A DNA stretch of 64,000 bases from SZUA-36 sp964650905 (GTDB taxonomy: Bacteria; Pseudomonadota; Gammaproteobacteria; Xanthomonadales; SZUA-36), in the NCBI GenBank assembly GCA_964650905.1, contig CAZYVH010000003.1:16074-80073 (forward strand), written 5' to 3'. Both the position numbers and the translations under genes were made by a program. Positions 54,257 through 62,619 of this stretch are shown in pieces. The notes below the pieces were generated by a model. The model did not search any database. It was not told the origin of the DNA and saw only the letters and a list, made by a program, of their open reading frames with translations. The stretch's first letter is position 1, and every line of letters begins with the position of its first letter.

Positions 54257-55675
54257 ATGAATCCCGTGTATAAACCACCTATTCGTCTTAATGACCTGGC
54301 GCGTCTTGCCGAGCAACTGAACGCGGACAGCGACATGCCGTTGCATAAACTCGCGGCGCGTGACCGTAAGATCGGTATGCAGTATAAGACCGGCAGCGAT
54401 CAATCGAAACTCATGGCCTGGCTGGATGCGCTGGGTAGCAGAACAGACCTTCATCTGGACAGCCTGGTTACCACAATCAGCGCATGGCTGGGGATCGCAG
54501 GATTTATCTCAGGTATCTGTGTGATGACCGGCTTGCTGGTGATGGGCCGCCAACAACCGGTCAATGTGTTGCTGTTCCTGACGCTTTTCATCGGTACACA
54601 GCTACTGTTTTTACTGCTGACCCTCGTCGTCAGCCTCAGTATGGCGCGGGCTGGCGCACTGCATCTGCCATTTGAGAGCCTTAACCCGGCCAGGTTCATG
54701 CTGAGGCGTGTGCTGGCCAGGCTGACAAAGCACATCGGTGAGGCGAGCTTTGCCACGGTTGGCCGTCTTGCGTTACTTCGTTGGGGGCAGCTATTTGGCG
54801 TCGCCTTCAATATCGGGGCAGCCGTAGCCTTCATGCTTATCCTGCTGGTAACCGACCGCAGTTTTGGCTGGAGTTCAACGCTGGAGATTTCCGACCAGGT
54901 GCTGTTGCGTATCACGCAAGTCCTGTCAGCACCATGGTCCCAATGGCTGCCAGCCACAGAAATAAGCCCGGACATCATCGCCATTACCCGTTTCCGTGCA
55001 TTACAGGTGGTGTTCGATGCCCAACAGGTCGCAGCGATGCGTGCCTGGTGGCCGTTTTTGTTTCTCAACATGATTGTTTATGGCCTTCTGCCGCGTGCGA
55101 TTTTGTGGGCCTTTTTTCAGTTGCAATACCGGCGACGACTGGACGCGGCATTTTTGCATTACCCCGGTGCCGGCCTGGTGTTGGAACGTATGGCCTCACC
55201 ACGTGTTGATACGCGTTCTGACACAGATATGCAAGAGGCTGGGCTGGCCCCGGGGCAGGATGTCGGAACACTGGTATACGGTCGTCACTTCACTGTACTT
55301 ATTGACTGGGCTGCCGCCGTGGCCGACAGTTCAGAGGGTCTGCAGGCGCTGGGTGTTAATGCGGGTATGATAGAGCAGGCCGGGTTGCAGTCGGCCGATG
55401 ACCTTGAACTGATTTCGGATTTGAACCGGGACAAACCGGCAACACTCGCTATCGCGGTAAAAAGTTGGGAACCTCCGCTCGCGGACCTGGCAGATTTTCT
55501 CCTCGCACTGGAGACCGGCGGTGATTGCTTCCTGCTGCTGTTGCCCTTAAAGGGCAGCAGAATAAGCAAGGCTGAGAAGCAGGACTGGCAGCATTTTGTT
55601 GGGCAACTGCCGCGCCGGCGTTTGCTCATCCTGACAGTTGAAAGCCACCCATCACAAACTGCGCCCGCGCCATGA
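54257..55675 (+). CDS. DUF2868 membrane protein
   Basis: The 472-residue protein has several hydrophobic helices: two at about 75-130 (ISAWLGIAGFISGICVMTG, LLFLTLFIGTQLLFLLLTL), one near 180-200 (LFGVAFNIGAAVAFMLILL) and one around 270-290 (FLFLNMIVYGLLPRAIL). The region LARRDRKIG (here LAARDRKIG) before the first helix and the layout match DUF2868. The C-terminal 150 residues form a cytoplasmic domain. Function is unknown, but it regularly pairs with a DUF3482 GTPase, here overlapping by four bases. tRNA-Ala is divergently transcribed 20 bases upstream. Confidence 0.85.
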   Translation: MNPVYKPPIRLNDLARLAEQLNADSDMPLHKLAARDRKIGMQYKTGSDQSKLMAWLDALGSRTDLHLDSLVTTISAWLGIAGFISGICVMTGLLVMGRQQPVNVLLFLTLFIGTQLLFLLLTLVVSLSMARAGALHLPFESLNPARFMLRRVLARLTKHIGEASFATVGRLALLRWGQLFGVAFNIGAAVAFMLILLVTDRSFGWSSTLEISDQVLLRITQVLSAPWSQWLPATEISPDIIAITRFRALQVVFDAQQVAAMRAWWPFLFLNMIVYGLLPRAILWAFFQLQYRRRLDAAFLHYPGAGLVLERMASPRVDTRSDTDMQEAGLAPGQDVGTLVYGRHFTVLIDWAAAVADSSEGLQALGVNAGMIEQAGLQSADDLELISDLNRDKPATLAIAVKSWEPPLADLADFLLALETGGDCFLLLLPLKGSRISKAEKQDWQHFVGQLPRRRLLILTVESHPSQTAPAP

Positions 55676-57069
55676 CCACCCCACGCTTCGCGGTCGTTGG
55701 TCACCCCAATAAGGGCAAATCCAGTATCGTTGCGACCCTGGCACAAGATGATTCAGTCTATATTGACCGTCTTTCCGGTTCTACCTTAAAAGCGCGCCGT
55801 TACCCCATGCAGGTGGATGGTGAAATGCTCTACGAGTTGATCGATACACCGGGTTTCCAGCGCCCACGCGCCACATATGACTGGCTGAGGCAGCATTGTG
55901 ACGATGTCTCGCAACGTCCAGCTACCGTCAGGACATTTTGCGAACAGAAGCGGGATGAGAGGGATTTCGTCAATGAATGCGAATTGTTGCAAGCGATTGT
56001 CGATGGCGCTGGAATCATTTACGTGGTGGACGGTTCGCTGCCTTACGGGCCCGAATACACGCCGGAAATGGAAATCCTGCGCTGGACCGGGCAGCCCAGC
56101 CTGGCCCTCATCAACCCGATCGATAATGACACTTATGTGCAGGTCTGGGAGAACGCCCTCGGCCAGTATTTCAAGACCGTACGGATTTTTAATGCCCACT
56201 GGGCGGAATTTGATAAACGTGTCGAATTATTAATGGTATTCGGACAATTGCACCCGACCTGGCAGCGGCCGCTGGAAAAGGCCGTGCGGTGCCTCAAGAC
56301 TGAGTACGAACGTCAGTTGCTGCGTGCTGCCGAGGAGATCACCGATATGCTGAGCTACATTGTGCGGCACCGGGAAAGTCAAAAATTGCCCAATGACATC
56401 GCACCTGAACCGGTTAAAAAAATACTTGCAAAAAAATATGAGGCAGCCATCAGGAAAAGCGAAAGGAAGTGTCGCCGGCGCGTTGAGGAAATCTATAACT
56501 ATTACCGCTTGCAAACACGGGAACAGGCGCTGGATATCGACGCTGCCGACCTGTTCGATCAACAAACCTGGTACCTGTTCGGACTGAGCAGGAAGCAGTT
56601 GCTGCTGGCCTCTGCGAGCGCTGGCGCTTCTGCGGGCCTGCTGTTTGATGTGGCCGTAGGTGGTCATTCACTGCTGGGGGGCGCCATCCTGGGCGGGCTC
56701 GCTGGTGCTTACGGTGGCTGGCGGTATTCCAATGAGATCGGTTCATTCAGTATCAAGGGTATGCTGGCCGGTGGCCAGACACTGAGCTATGGCCCCATTC
56801 AACACCCCAATTTTCCCTTCGTTGTACTGGGACGAGCTGTGCGCCACATGCAGTTGATCTGCCGCCGTACACACGCGGTGCGCGAACCTCTGTCGATCAC
56901 GCAGAAGAGTCCATTGGCTGGCAGTTCTGCCCGGGATAAGTCCCGTCTGATGGGTATTTTCAAAAATCTGGGCGTTTACGAGCCCGACAGTGCGAAATAC
57001 ACCAGGGCGAAAACAGAGTTGCTGGAGATCGTGACTCAACAAATCAGGCAGGCCGGTAACCGGTCGTAA
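55672..57069 (+). CDS. DUF3482 GTPase with membrane hairpin
   Basis: The 465-residue protein begins with a TrmE/Era-like GTPase domain: P-loop GHPNKGKSSI at about 9-18, the switch region TLKARRY, and G3 DTPGFQRPR. Residues about 300-350 form a glycine-rich hydrophobic hairpin (LLLASASAGASAGLLFDVAV, GGAILGGLAGAYGGW), and a DUF3482 C-terminal domain follows. ATGA overlap with the DUF2868 gene indicates that the two make a membrane complex, perhaps in volume, pH or metal stress; the exact job is unknown. The G4 NKxD appears replaced by NPID (INPIDND), unusual for the fold. Confidence 0.85.
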   Translation: MTTPRFAVVGHPNKGKSSIVATLAQDDSVYIDRLSGSTLKARRYPMQVDGEMLYELIDTPGFQRPRATYDWLRQHCDDVSQRPATVRTFCEQKRDERDFVNECELLQAIVDGAGIIYVVDGSLPYGPEYTPEMEILRWTGQPSLALINPIDNDTYVQVWENALGQYFKTVRIFNAHWAEFDKRVELLMVFGQLHPTWQRPLEKAVRCLKTEYERQLLRAAEEITDMLSYIVRHRESQKLPNDIAPEPVKKILAKKYEAAIRKSERKCRRRVEEIYNYYRLQTREQALDIDAADLFDQQTWYLFGLSRKQLLLASASAGASAGLLFDVAVGGHSLLGGAILGGLAGAYGGWRYSNEIGSFSIKGMLAGGQTLSYGPIQHPNFPFVVLGRAVRHMQLICRRTHAVREPLSITQKSPLAGSSARDKSRLMGIFKNLGVYEPDSAKYTRAKTELLEIVTQQIRQAGNRS

Positions 57070-57120
57070 TCCATCTCGCGGCAGCGCTGATCCTACTCGG
57101 TGCCAGTGCGACCAGAATAG

Positions 57121-57150
57121 TTGGCACTTGGTTTATTAGAAGAATATAAT
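57121..57150 (+). promoter_or_regulatory. Probable sigma70 promoter for the cytochrome genes
   Basis: TTGGCA at 57121-57126, an 18-base spacer and a perfect TATAAT at 57145-57150, 71 bases before the first cytochrome ATG. It lies in the only A/T-rich stretch of the 151-base spacer. Confidence 0.55.
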
Positions 57151-57220
57151 ATACACCGATAGGTCATCTCATCAGGCTGCTCGGTCTGAAGCGAAAACAG
57201 CGATACTGGAGCGCACGATT

Positions 57221-58006
57221 ATGAAGCAATCATGTTTCGTTCTGCTTGTAGTGTTTCTCATACATTCCACCCCCATAATGGCCCAGACTTTCGGTACCAG
57301 GCAACCCATGCCGCGACCGGACCAGTACGGCAACGTTGAGATCAATAACTACTCTGAAAATGCTGGCATCGCAGCCGTGATATTCAGGCACTGGCTGCAT
57401 CGCGCCAGGTACACATGCAGGCTGTGCCATGTCGATCTCGGTTTCGCGATGCGGGCCGGGCAAACACATATACGTGAGGCGGATATTCGTAACGGTCTTT
57501 ATTGCGGCTCTTGCCATAACGGCAAAATCGCGTTCAGTGCCGGGACAGCCGGACATCATGAGGCAGACAAGACTACCTGCCAACGCTGCCATTCCCTTGG
57601 CCGGGAAATTAAGCTGAAGAATGATTTCTATGCCTTCACCAGAGGCTTTCCAAGTGCACGTATGGGCAATCGCGTGGACTGGCTCAAGGCCGAGGAAGAG
57701 GGGCGTATTCAACTCATAGATTTCCTGGAGGGAATATCAATCAAGCGCAACAGCCTGGAGCTTCCGCTCGATGTTGAAATTGATGCCAGGGTAGCCCAGA
57801 TGCCTGACATCGTTTTTTCACATGAGAAACATGCTGTTTGGAACGGTTGTGAGCTTTGTCACCCACAGATTTTCGCTGTCAGGAAGGCAAGCAGCGTGTA
57901 CGAAATGCAGGATATTTTTGATGGCAAATTCTGCGGTGCCTGTCATGGCAAGGTAGCCTTCATGACCCTGGAGTGTCAGCTCTGTCACACAAGGGAATCT
58001 TACTGA
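57221..58006 (+). CDS. Exported hexahaem c-type cytochrome (c7-type trihaem domains)
   Basis: The 261-residue protein has a signal peptide ending near TPIMAQTFG. It has six CXXCH haem sites: CRLCH, CGSCH and CQRCH in the first half, CELCH, CGACH and CQLCH in the second. Each half follows the order HxxH...CxxCH...CGxCHxGkxAF...CxxCH seen in c(7)-type trihaem domains, so the protein is two trihaem modules in tandem. It likely carries electrons in the periplasm or at the outer surface. The next gene is a paralogue 17 bases downstream, and both lack membrane anchors beyond the signal. Confidence 0.87.
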   Translation: MKQSCFVLLVVFLIHSTPIMAQTFGTRQPMPRPDQYGNVEINNYSENAGIAAVIFRHWLHRARYTCRLCHVDLGFAMRAGQTHIREADIRNGLYCGSCHNGKIAFSAGTAGHHEADKTTCQRCHSLGREIKLKNDFYAFTRGFPSARMGNRVDWLKAEEEGRIQLIDFLEGISIKRNSLELPLDVEIDARVAQMPDIVFSHEKHAVWNGCELCHPQIFAVRKASSVYEMQDIFDGKFCGACHGKVAFMTLECQLCHTRESY

Positions 58007-58023
58007 GAAAAGCAGCCTGACCA

Positions 58024-58776
58024 ATGGGGAAAAACCGATTACTGCAGTGTGCCCTTGCCATGACGGTGATGATTACACCTGTCGTGTCCGCCCGGTTTTT
58101 TGAACTTCCGCAACTGCCACAAGAATGGAAGTACGGCAATGTTCTGATTACAAGACAGGCCGCGACCAGTAACAAACGGCCGGTTTCGTTTTCCCACTGG
58201 TCACACAGGACCTACTACACTTGCAGGGTCTGTCATTTTGAACTGGGTTTCGCAATGCAAGTCAATACGACCGAAATTACCGAAAATGGCAACCGAAATG
58301 GTGAGTATTGCGGTGCCTGTCACAATGGTGAAATTGCCTTTGGTCACACCGATGAGCATTGTTCACGGTGTCACAATAACGGTTGGGTGGATTATGAAAA
58401 GCAGTTCAAAAGACTTGGCCCCCTGCCGCAAGCACCTTTTGGCAATGCGATTGACTGGGTAAAGGCCCTGGAATATGGCTTGATTCATCCCAAAGCCAGC
58501 ATCTACGAGGACGAATTTAAACCGGTGGAATATACACGGGAACTCCAGCTTGAAGCGGACTGGGGGATGATCCCACCCGCCATTTTTTCGCATGAAAAGC
58601 ACACAGATTGGCTCGATTGCGGGGATTGTCACCCCGGTCTCTTCAATGTAAAAAAGAAAACTACCAGGCATTTTGAAATGCGTTACATACTTGAAGGAAA
58701 ATTCTGTGGCAGCTGCCATCTCAAGGTAGCATTTCCCCTGAATGACTGCCAGCGTTGCCACCCCGACATGAAATAG
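58024..58776 (+). CDS. Second exported hexahaem c-type cytochrome, paralogue of the first
   Basis: The 250-residue protein has a signal sequence (LLQCALAMTVMITPVVSA) and six CXXCH sites: CRVCH, CGACH, CSRCH, CGDCH, CGSCH, CQRCH. Shared segments with its neighbour (GNAIDWVKALE vs GNRVDWLKAEE; FSHEKH before the fourth haem) show a recent tandem duplication that has since diverged. The pair probably works in series or as a heteromer in extracellular or periplasmic electron transfer. No porin, quinol dehydrogenase or terminal reductase lies next to them in this window. Confidence 0.87.
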   Translation: MGKNRLLQCALAMTVMITPVVSARFFELPQLPQEWKYGNVLITRQAATSNKRPVSFSHWSHRTYYTCRVCHFELGFAMQVNTTEITENGNRNGEYCGACHNGEIAFGHTDEHCSRCHNNGWVDYEKQFKRLGPLPQAPFGNAIDWVKALEYGLIHPKASIYEDEFKPVEYTRELQLEADWGMIPPAIFSHEKHTDWLDCGDCHPGLFNVKKKTTRHFEMRYILEGKFCGSCHLKVAFPLNDCQRCHPDMK

Positions 58777-58777
58777 G

Positions 58778-59092
58778 ATGAGTTCAAGGCCGGTTTTCAC
58801 TGTGTTACTGACTATTCTGGCGGGCCTGTCACTTGCGGGGGTTTGCAACTCCGCATCAACGACATGGAAAGAGGAGTTCGAGCGTATCTGCAGGCAAACG
58901 CAAACCGCATCTTCGTTGTCTGCAGAGCAATTGCAGCAGTTAGTCGATGCTAGCGACACACTGCTGGAGCAATTGGCTCATATTGGCAACCCCCAAGGCA
59001 AAGTCTACGTCTTCCGGCTAGAGAACTGCCGCAATTTTTTTGTGTATTTACTCCACCTGAACACGCTGGATGAAGAGGGTAGTGCTCAATAG
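58778..59092 (+). CDS. Small exported protein downstream of the cytochromes
   Basis: The 104-residue protein starts one base after the second cytochrome stop, so it belongs to the same transcript. It has a signal peptide (VFTVLLTILAGLSLAGVCNSA) and a short helical mature part (WKEEFERICRQTQTASSLSAEQLQQL) with two cysteines (ERICR and ENCRN) that could form a disulfide; there is no haem site. I do not recognise a family. A chaperone or docking role for the cytochromes is plausible by position only. Confidence 0.65.
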   Translation: MSSRPVFTVLLTILAGLSLAGVCNSASTTWKEEFERICRQTQTASSLSAEQLQQLVDASDTLLEQLAHIGNPQGKVYVFRLENCRNFFVYLLHLNTLDEEGSAQ

Positions 59093-59120
59093 AGACAGTC
59101 TTCAACTTGAAGGCTGTTTC
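59093..59120. terminator. Hairpin between convergent genes
   Basis: ACAGTCTTCAA and TTGAAGGCTGT pair with one G-T step around a very short loop, directly after the small exported protein's stop. A short T run (TTTCG) follows on the plus strand. It may end transcription from the cytochrome operon. Confidence 0.5.
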
Positions 59121-59133
59121 GTAGAAAGTATTC

Positions 59134-60276
59134 TTACTGTGCAAACTCCTGGCCTGGACCATCTATCAATACCTCGAGTTTCTTGAGCAGGTTTTGCCAG
59201 CTAAACTGTTGACCCAGTCTCACCGCTGATTGCTCCATCTGTGTCTGTTTGTCCGCCTGAAAATGTCTGATCAGCGTTTGGGCAAGTGAGTGGGGGCATC
59301 CGGGTGGTACGACATAGCCATTGACACCCTCTACCACTGACCCGGGCAGTGCACCAACGTCTGACACGATTACCGGTCTGCTGAAACTGTAAGCCAGCTT
59401 AGCTATACCACTACCTGATGCAGAAAGGTAGGGCAGCACCACGATATCGCTGGCGCAGAAATAGTTCGCGACCTCGTTCATGGGTACGTAGCGGTTCTCC
59501 AGCCGGACATGTCTTGTCAGCCCAAGCTCGCTCACCAATGACTTGTAGTGGCCGATATCCTTCCAGAACTCACCCACGACCAGTAAAGTGCATTCAAGCT
59601 TCGCAAGCACTTCGGGCATCGCATGGATAAGCACATCCAATCCTTTGTATGGTCGGACAAAGCCAAAAAAAAGCAGGCTTGGTCCCTCAACTTGCAAAGC
59701 ACTGCGTGCATCAGCCTTGGTGACCGGTTTGCCCACGTCATAAACAGGGTGTTCCGCTACGGCAATATCTGGTTCATCCAGTTGCTGCTCAAGCTGTTGA
59801 CGGTCGATTTGGGAATGTACCAGGTAAGCATCACCCAAAACCAGAATCCGGCGAGTAATAAATCTCGTCATCCAGTTGCTCTCGTGGGCCGTTACGTTGT
59901 GGCAAATGAAGATCACCTTGATATTTGTTCGCTTGTGACGAATCATCCATATCGTCGCAGCAAACTGTGGTGCCCAAAAAGACACCCACCATGGCAATAT
60001 CAGTACATCGGCTTCAAAAGCGATTATTTTTCTGGCAGCCCGCCACCACGTACACGGGTTTAGCGAGTCAAAGACAGGGTGGGCTTCGGGTTCCTGTAAC
60101 GAAGCCGTCGATTTATCAACGTCATTTCCCCCTGGGTAAAGGAAACCAGGGTACTGGCGCTTAAACGTAATAAAAACAACCTTATGTCGCTGTTTGATTG
60201 CCCTGAATAGGGCTGTAGTGTATTGGGAGATGCCACCCTTATAGGGATAGGATGGACCCAGCATGGCAATTTTCAA
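59134..60276 (-). CDS. Glycosyltransferase family 4 (GT-B)
   Basis: The 380-residue protein begins MKIAMLGPSYPYKGGISQYT, the GGI/V loop of GT4 enzymes, and has LLFFGFVRPYKGLDVLIHAM, then PYLSASGSGIAKLAYSFSRPV, matching the donor-binding E/G-rich segment, though the usual E-x7-E pair is not fully kept. It transfers sugar from a nucleotide donor to a growing lipid-linked or free glycan. It lies five bases after the GT2 gene on the same strand, so the two are co-transcribed. The acceptor is not known. Confidence 0.85.
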   Translation of the reverse strand: MKIAMLGPSYPYKGGISQYTTALFRAIKQRHKVVFITFKRQYPGFLYPGGNDVDKSTASLQEPEAHPVFDSLNPCTWWRAARKIIAFEADVLILPWWVSFWAPQFAATIWMIRHKRTNIKVIFICHNVTAHESNWMTRFITRRILVLGDAYLVHSQIDRQQLEQQLDEPDIAVAEHPVYDVGKPVTKADARSALQVEGPSLLFFGFVRPYKGLDVLIHAMPEVLAKLECTLLVVGEFWKDIGHYKSLVSELGLTRHVRLENRYVPMNEVANYFCASDIVVLPYLSASGSGIAKLAYSFSRPVIVSDVGALPGSVVEGVNGYVVPPGCPHSLAQTLIRHFQADKQTQMEQSAVRLGQQFSWQNLLKKLEVLIDGPGQEFAQ

Positions 60277-60280
60277 TAGT

Positions 60281-61270
60281 TCAATCTCTATCAGCTTCCG
60301 GTATTACCCTGCTTGAATTCGCGTCCTCTGAATATTGCAATTCCAGCTTACGGATTTTCGTGAGCGACAATTCGCTCAATTGCCGGTTTTGAGATATCAG
60401 ATCCGACAGTAAGCCTGCAATAAAAAAAATAAGACCTGCAGTCAGAAAAACACCTCCAAGGACAATTGACTGGATATTGCCCGACCCGTCACCAGACATG
60501 TATTTTATCAGAAACCGTAAAACCGGGATGATCCCCACAAACGACAGCAATGCCGATATGTAGACAAAAAATCGTAAGGGGCGATACATAATGTACATAC
60601 GCAACATGGTTACAAATTGCTTGATAACAAAGTGTGGAGTGCTTCGAAACAATCGGGATTCCCTGGTCTTTTTATTGGTACGGATGGGAACACTGACAAT
60701 GTTCAGGCGCTTGTTGCCAGCCTGTATTATCATTTCAAGGGTGTAGCTGAATCTGGATAAAATATTCAGCTTTAGGGCCGCCGACCTGGAAATGGCACGA
60801 AAACCAGACACTGCATCCGGTATTGAAACATCACTTAATCTGCTGGCAAAATAACTGCCAAACCATTGCAGTGATTTCTTTATCATACTGTTTTCATTCT
60901 TATATTTCAGCTGTCGATCGCCAATGACTATGTCCGCCTGACCCTGGATGATTGGTTTGATCAGTAAAGGAATGTCATGGCCGACATATTGTCCATCTCC
61001 ATCTGTATTGACAATGATATCTGCACCAAGCTTGACGGCTTGGTCCAGGCCGGCCCGGAAGGCCCTGCCAAGTCCCTGGTTACATGTAAACGACAGAATA
61101 TGTTCCACTCCGAGTTGTCTGGCCACCTCCACCGTTCTATCGCTACAGCCATCATCGATGAGCAGAATTTCAACAGTGTCTATGCCCGGTATTTTTCTGG
61201 GTATTTCCGCGAGCGTCGCTGGCAGGGTTGCTTCCTCATTTAAACAGGGGATCTGAACGATCAGCTTCAT
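60281..61270 (-). CDS. Glycosyltransferase family 2 with C-terminal membrane helices (DPM/GtrB-like)
   Basis: The 329-residue protein has a GT-A domain (IPCLNEEATLPATLAEI, LLIDDGCSDRTVEVA, NTDGDGQYVGHDIP as the metal site, GFRAISRSAALKLN) and two hydrophobic helices near 235-260 (FFVYISALLSFVGIIPVLRF) and 270-300. This layout is typical of polyprenyl-phosphate sugar synthases and of bactoprenol glucosyltransferases. It probably makes a lipid-linked sugar for the GT4 partner or transfers it to a surface polymer. Confidence 0.85.
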   Translation of the reverse strand: MKLIVQIPCLNEEATLPATLAEIPRKIPGIDTVEILLIDDGCSDRTVEVARQLGVEHILSFTCNQGLGRAFRAGLDQAVKLGADIIVNTDGDGQYVGHDIPLLIKPIIQGQADIVIGDRQLKYKNENSMIKKSLQWFGSYFASRLSDVSIPDAVSGFRAISRSAALKLNILSRFSYTLEMIIQAGNKRLNIVSVPIRTNKKTRESRLFRSTPHFVIKQFVTMLRMYIMYRPLRFFVYISALLSFVGIIPVLRFLIKYMSGDGSGNIQSIVLGGVFLTAGLIFFIAGLLSDLISQNRQLSELSLTKIRKLELQYSEDANSSRVIPEADRD

Positions 61271-61649
61271 GGTGATTACCTTACAACTGTCTGCGACTGA
61301 GGCGCGTTTCGAAAGAAGTTAATGGTATGGCGTTCTGACCCACCAGGACTGCCATAAGCAGGGTGATTTCTATTCGCGTATTGCGGCTTTGTGAATTCAT
61401 GGCACCAGTTATCCGTTAAACCCTTTGAATGTTTTTTTACCTTTTTGATATTACCCTTGTAAAAATCCGGATAGCAATGCTGTCTAATTATTTTATCATC
61501 AGCTAAAATTTATCGGGAAAAATCTTCGTCTGAACCGGGATAGATATAGGATCGGGTACAAAGTGTAACTCAGGAGCTACTTGTAAAAGTGCCATTTATT
61601 TCAACTAACTCACATAAATGTGATGACACGCTATGCTGTCTGGTGTCAT
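61271..61649. other. Divergent A/T-rich spacer
   Basis: 379 bases between the GT2 genes read in opposite directions. It is clearly more A/T-rich than the surrounding genes and should hold both promoters, but no well-spaced hexamer pair stands out. A short inverted repeat (CATTTAT/ATAAATG, 61592-61619) lies just before the plus-strand start. Confidence 0.4.
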
Positions 61650-62522
61650 ATGCGGGCTAAAGTATCCGTAATCATCCCCTGCCTGAATTCTCCACTAATA
61701 TGCCGCGTGCTGGAGCACCTGGATAATCAGACGGCAAGTGAGGTCATTGACGAGATTCTGGTTGTTGGACGCGACTCGACCGGCCAGGTAAAAACTGCAG
61801 CTAAAGTGCGGTACATCGACACCGGGAGTCCTGTTGGGTCCTCGGAAGCTCGAAATATTGGCATCAATAATTCAAGTAACCCGTTGTTGCTATTTCTGGA
61901 TAGCGACTGCCTGCCACAGGCCGATTGCTTGCAAAAACACATTGAAGCACATGAGGCAGGTCACTGTATTGTGGGTGGTGGTATTCTGCCCTCCGGTGAC
62001 AACTACTGGAGCCTGACCTATAACCTGGCATTGTTTCATGAATTCCTCAGTAATCTTCCCGCAAAACGCTGTGACTACCTGCCCACCTTGAATTTATCGA
62101 TTCAAAAGGAGGTATTCGATCAGGTGGGTGTTTTCGACGAAAACCTGACCCGTGGCCAGGACATCGAGTGGACGCTACGTGCAAAAAAGGCGGGCCGGCA
62201 ACCCTGTTTCTGGCCCGGGGCCGTTGTGCAACATATCCATTACCGCAATTCGCTGAGTCATGTATGGGATGACTGCGCCAGATCCGGTTATTTTATGAGG
62301 AGGGTTCGCCTGCAGAACAAAGCGTTGCTTTTTGCACCCTGGTGGTTGAAACACCGCCTGCTGATCCTGTTTTTTTCCCCACTTATTGCCACGGTGGTAA
62401 CTGCACGCATTGTGCTAAAGAGCCCATCGGTGTTCCTGCGGTTCTGGTGTGTGCTTCCGGGTTTATTTCTGGCCAAGCTCGCCTGGTGTTGGGGTGCGGC
62501 GCAAAGACCCCTGAGTCCTTAG
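61650..62522 (+). CDS. Glycosyltransferase family 2
   Basis: From ATG 61650 (MRAKVSVIIPCLNS) the protein has 290 residues. The GT-A core is present: SVIIPCLNSPLICRVLEHL, SSEARNIGINNSSNP, FLDSDCLPQ as DxD, and GQDIEWTLRAKKAGRQPCFWPGAVVQH as the acceptor/catalytic region. A C-terminal hydrophobic stretch (LLILFFSPLIATVVTARIVL, then LWCVLPGLFLAKLAW-like) indicates membrane anchoring. An ATG at 61620 would add ten residues without family support. It starts a plus-strand unit with the next gene. Confidence 0.83.
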   Translation: MRAKVSVIIPCLNSPLICRVLEHLDNQTASEVIDEILVVGRDSTGQVKTAAKVRYIDTGSPVGSSEARNIGINNSSNPLLLFLDSDCLPQADCLQKHIEAHEAGHCIVGGGILPSGDNYWSLTYNLALFHEFLSNLPAKRCDYLPTLNLSIQKEVFDQVGVFDENLTRGQDIEWTLRAKKAGRQPCFWPGAVVQHIHYRNSLSHVWDDCARSGYFMRRVRLQNKALLFAPWWLKHRLLILFFSPLIATVVTARIVLKSPSVFLRFWCVLPGLFLAKLAWCWGAAQRPLSP

Positions 62523-62619
62523 GTTAGGACAGACAGATGCATGTCTTGGTGGTTAATTCGAGTCACCCCGGTTTGTGTTGCTCAATCTGACCACTGATGA
62601 CAAAAAAGGCAGCACTAAA

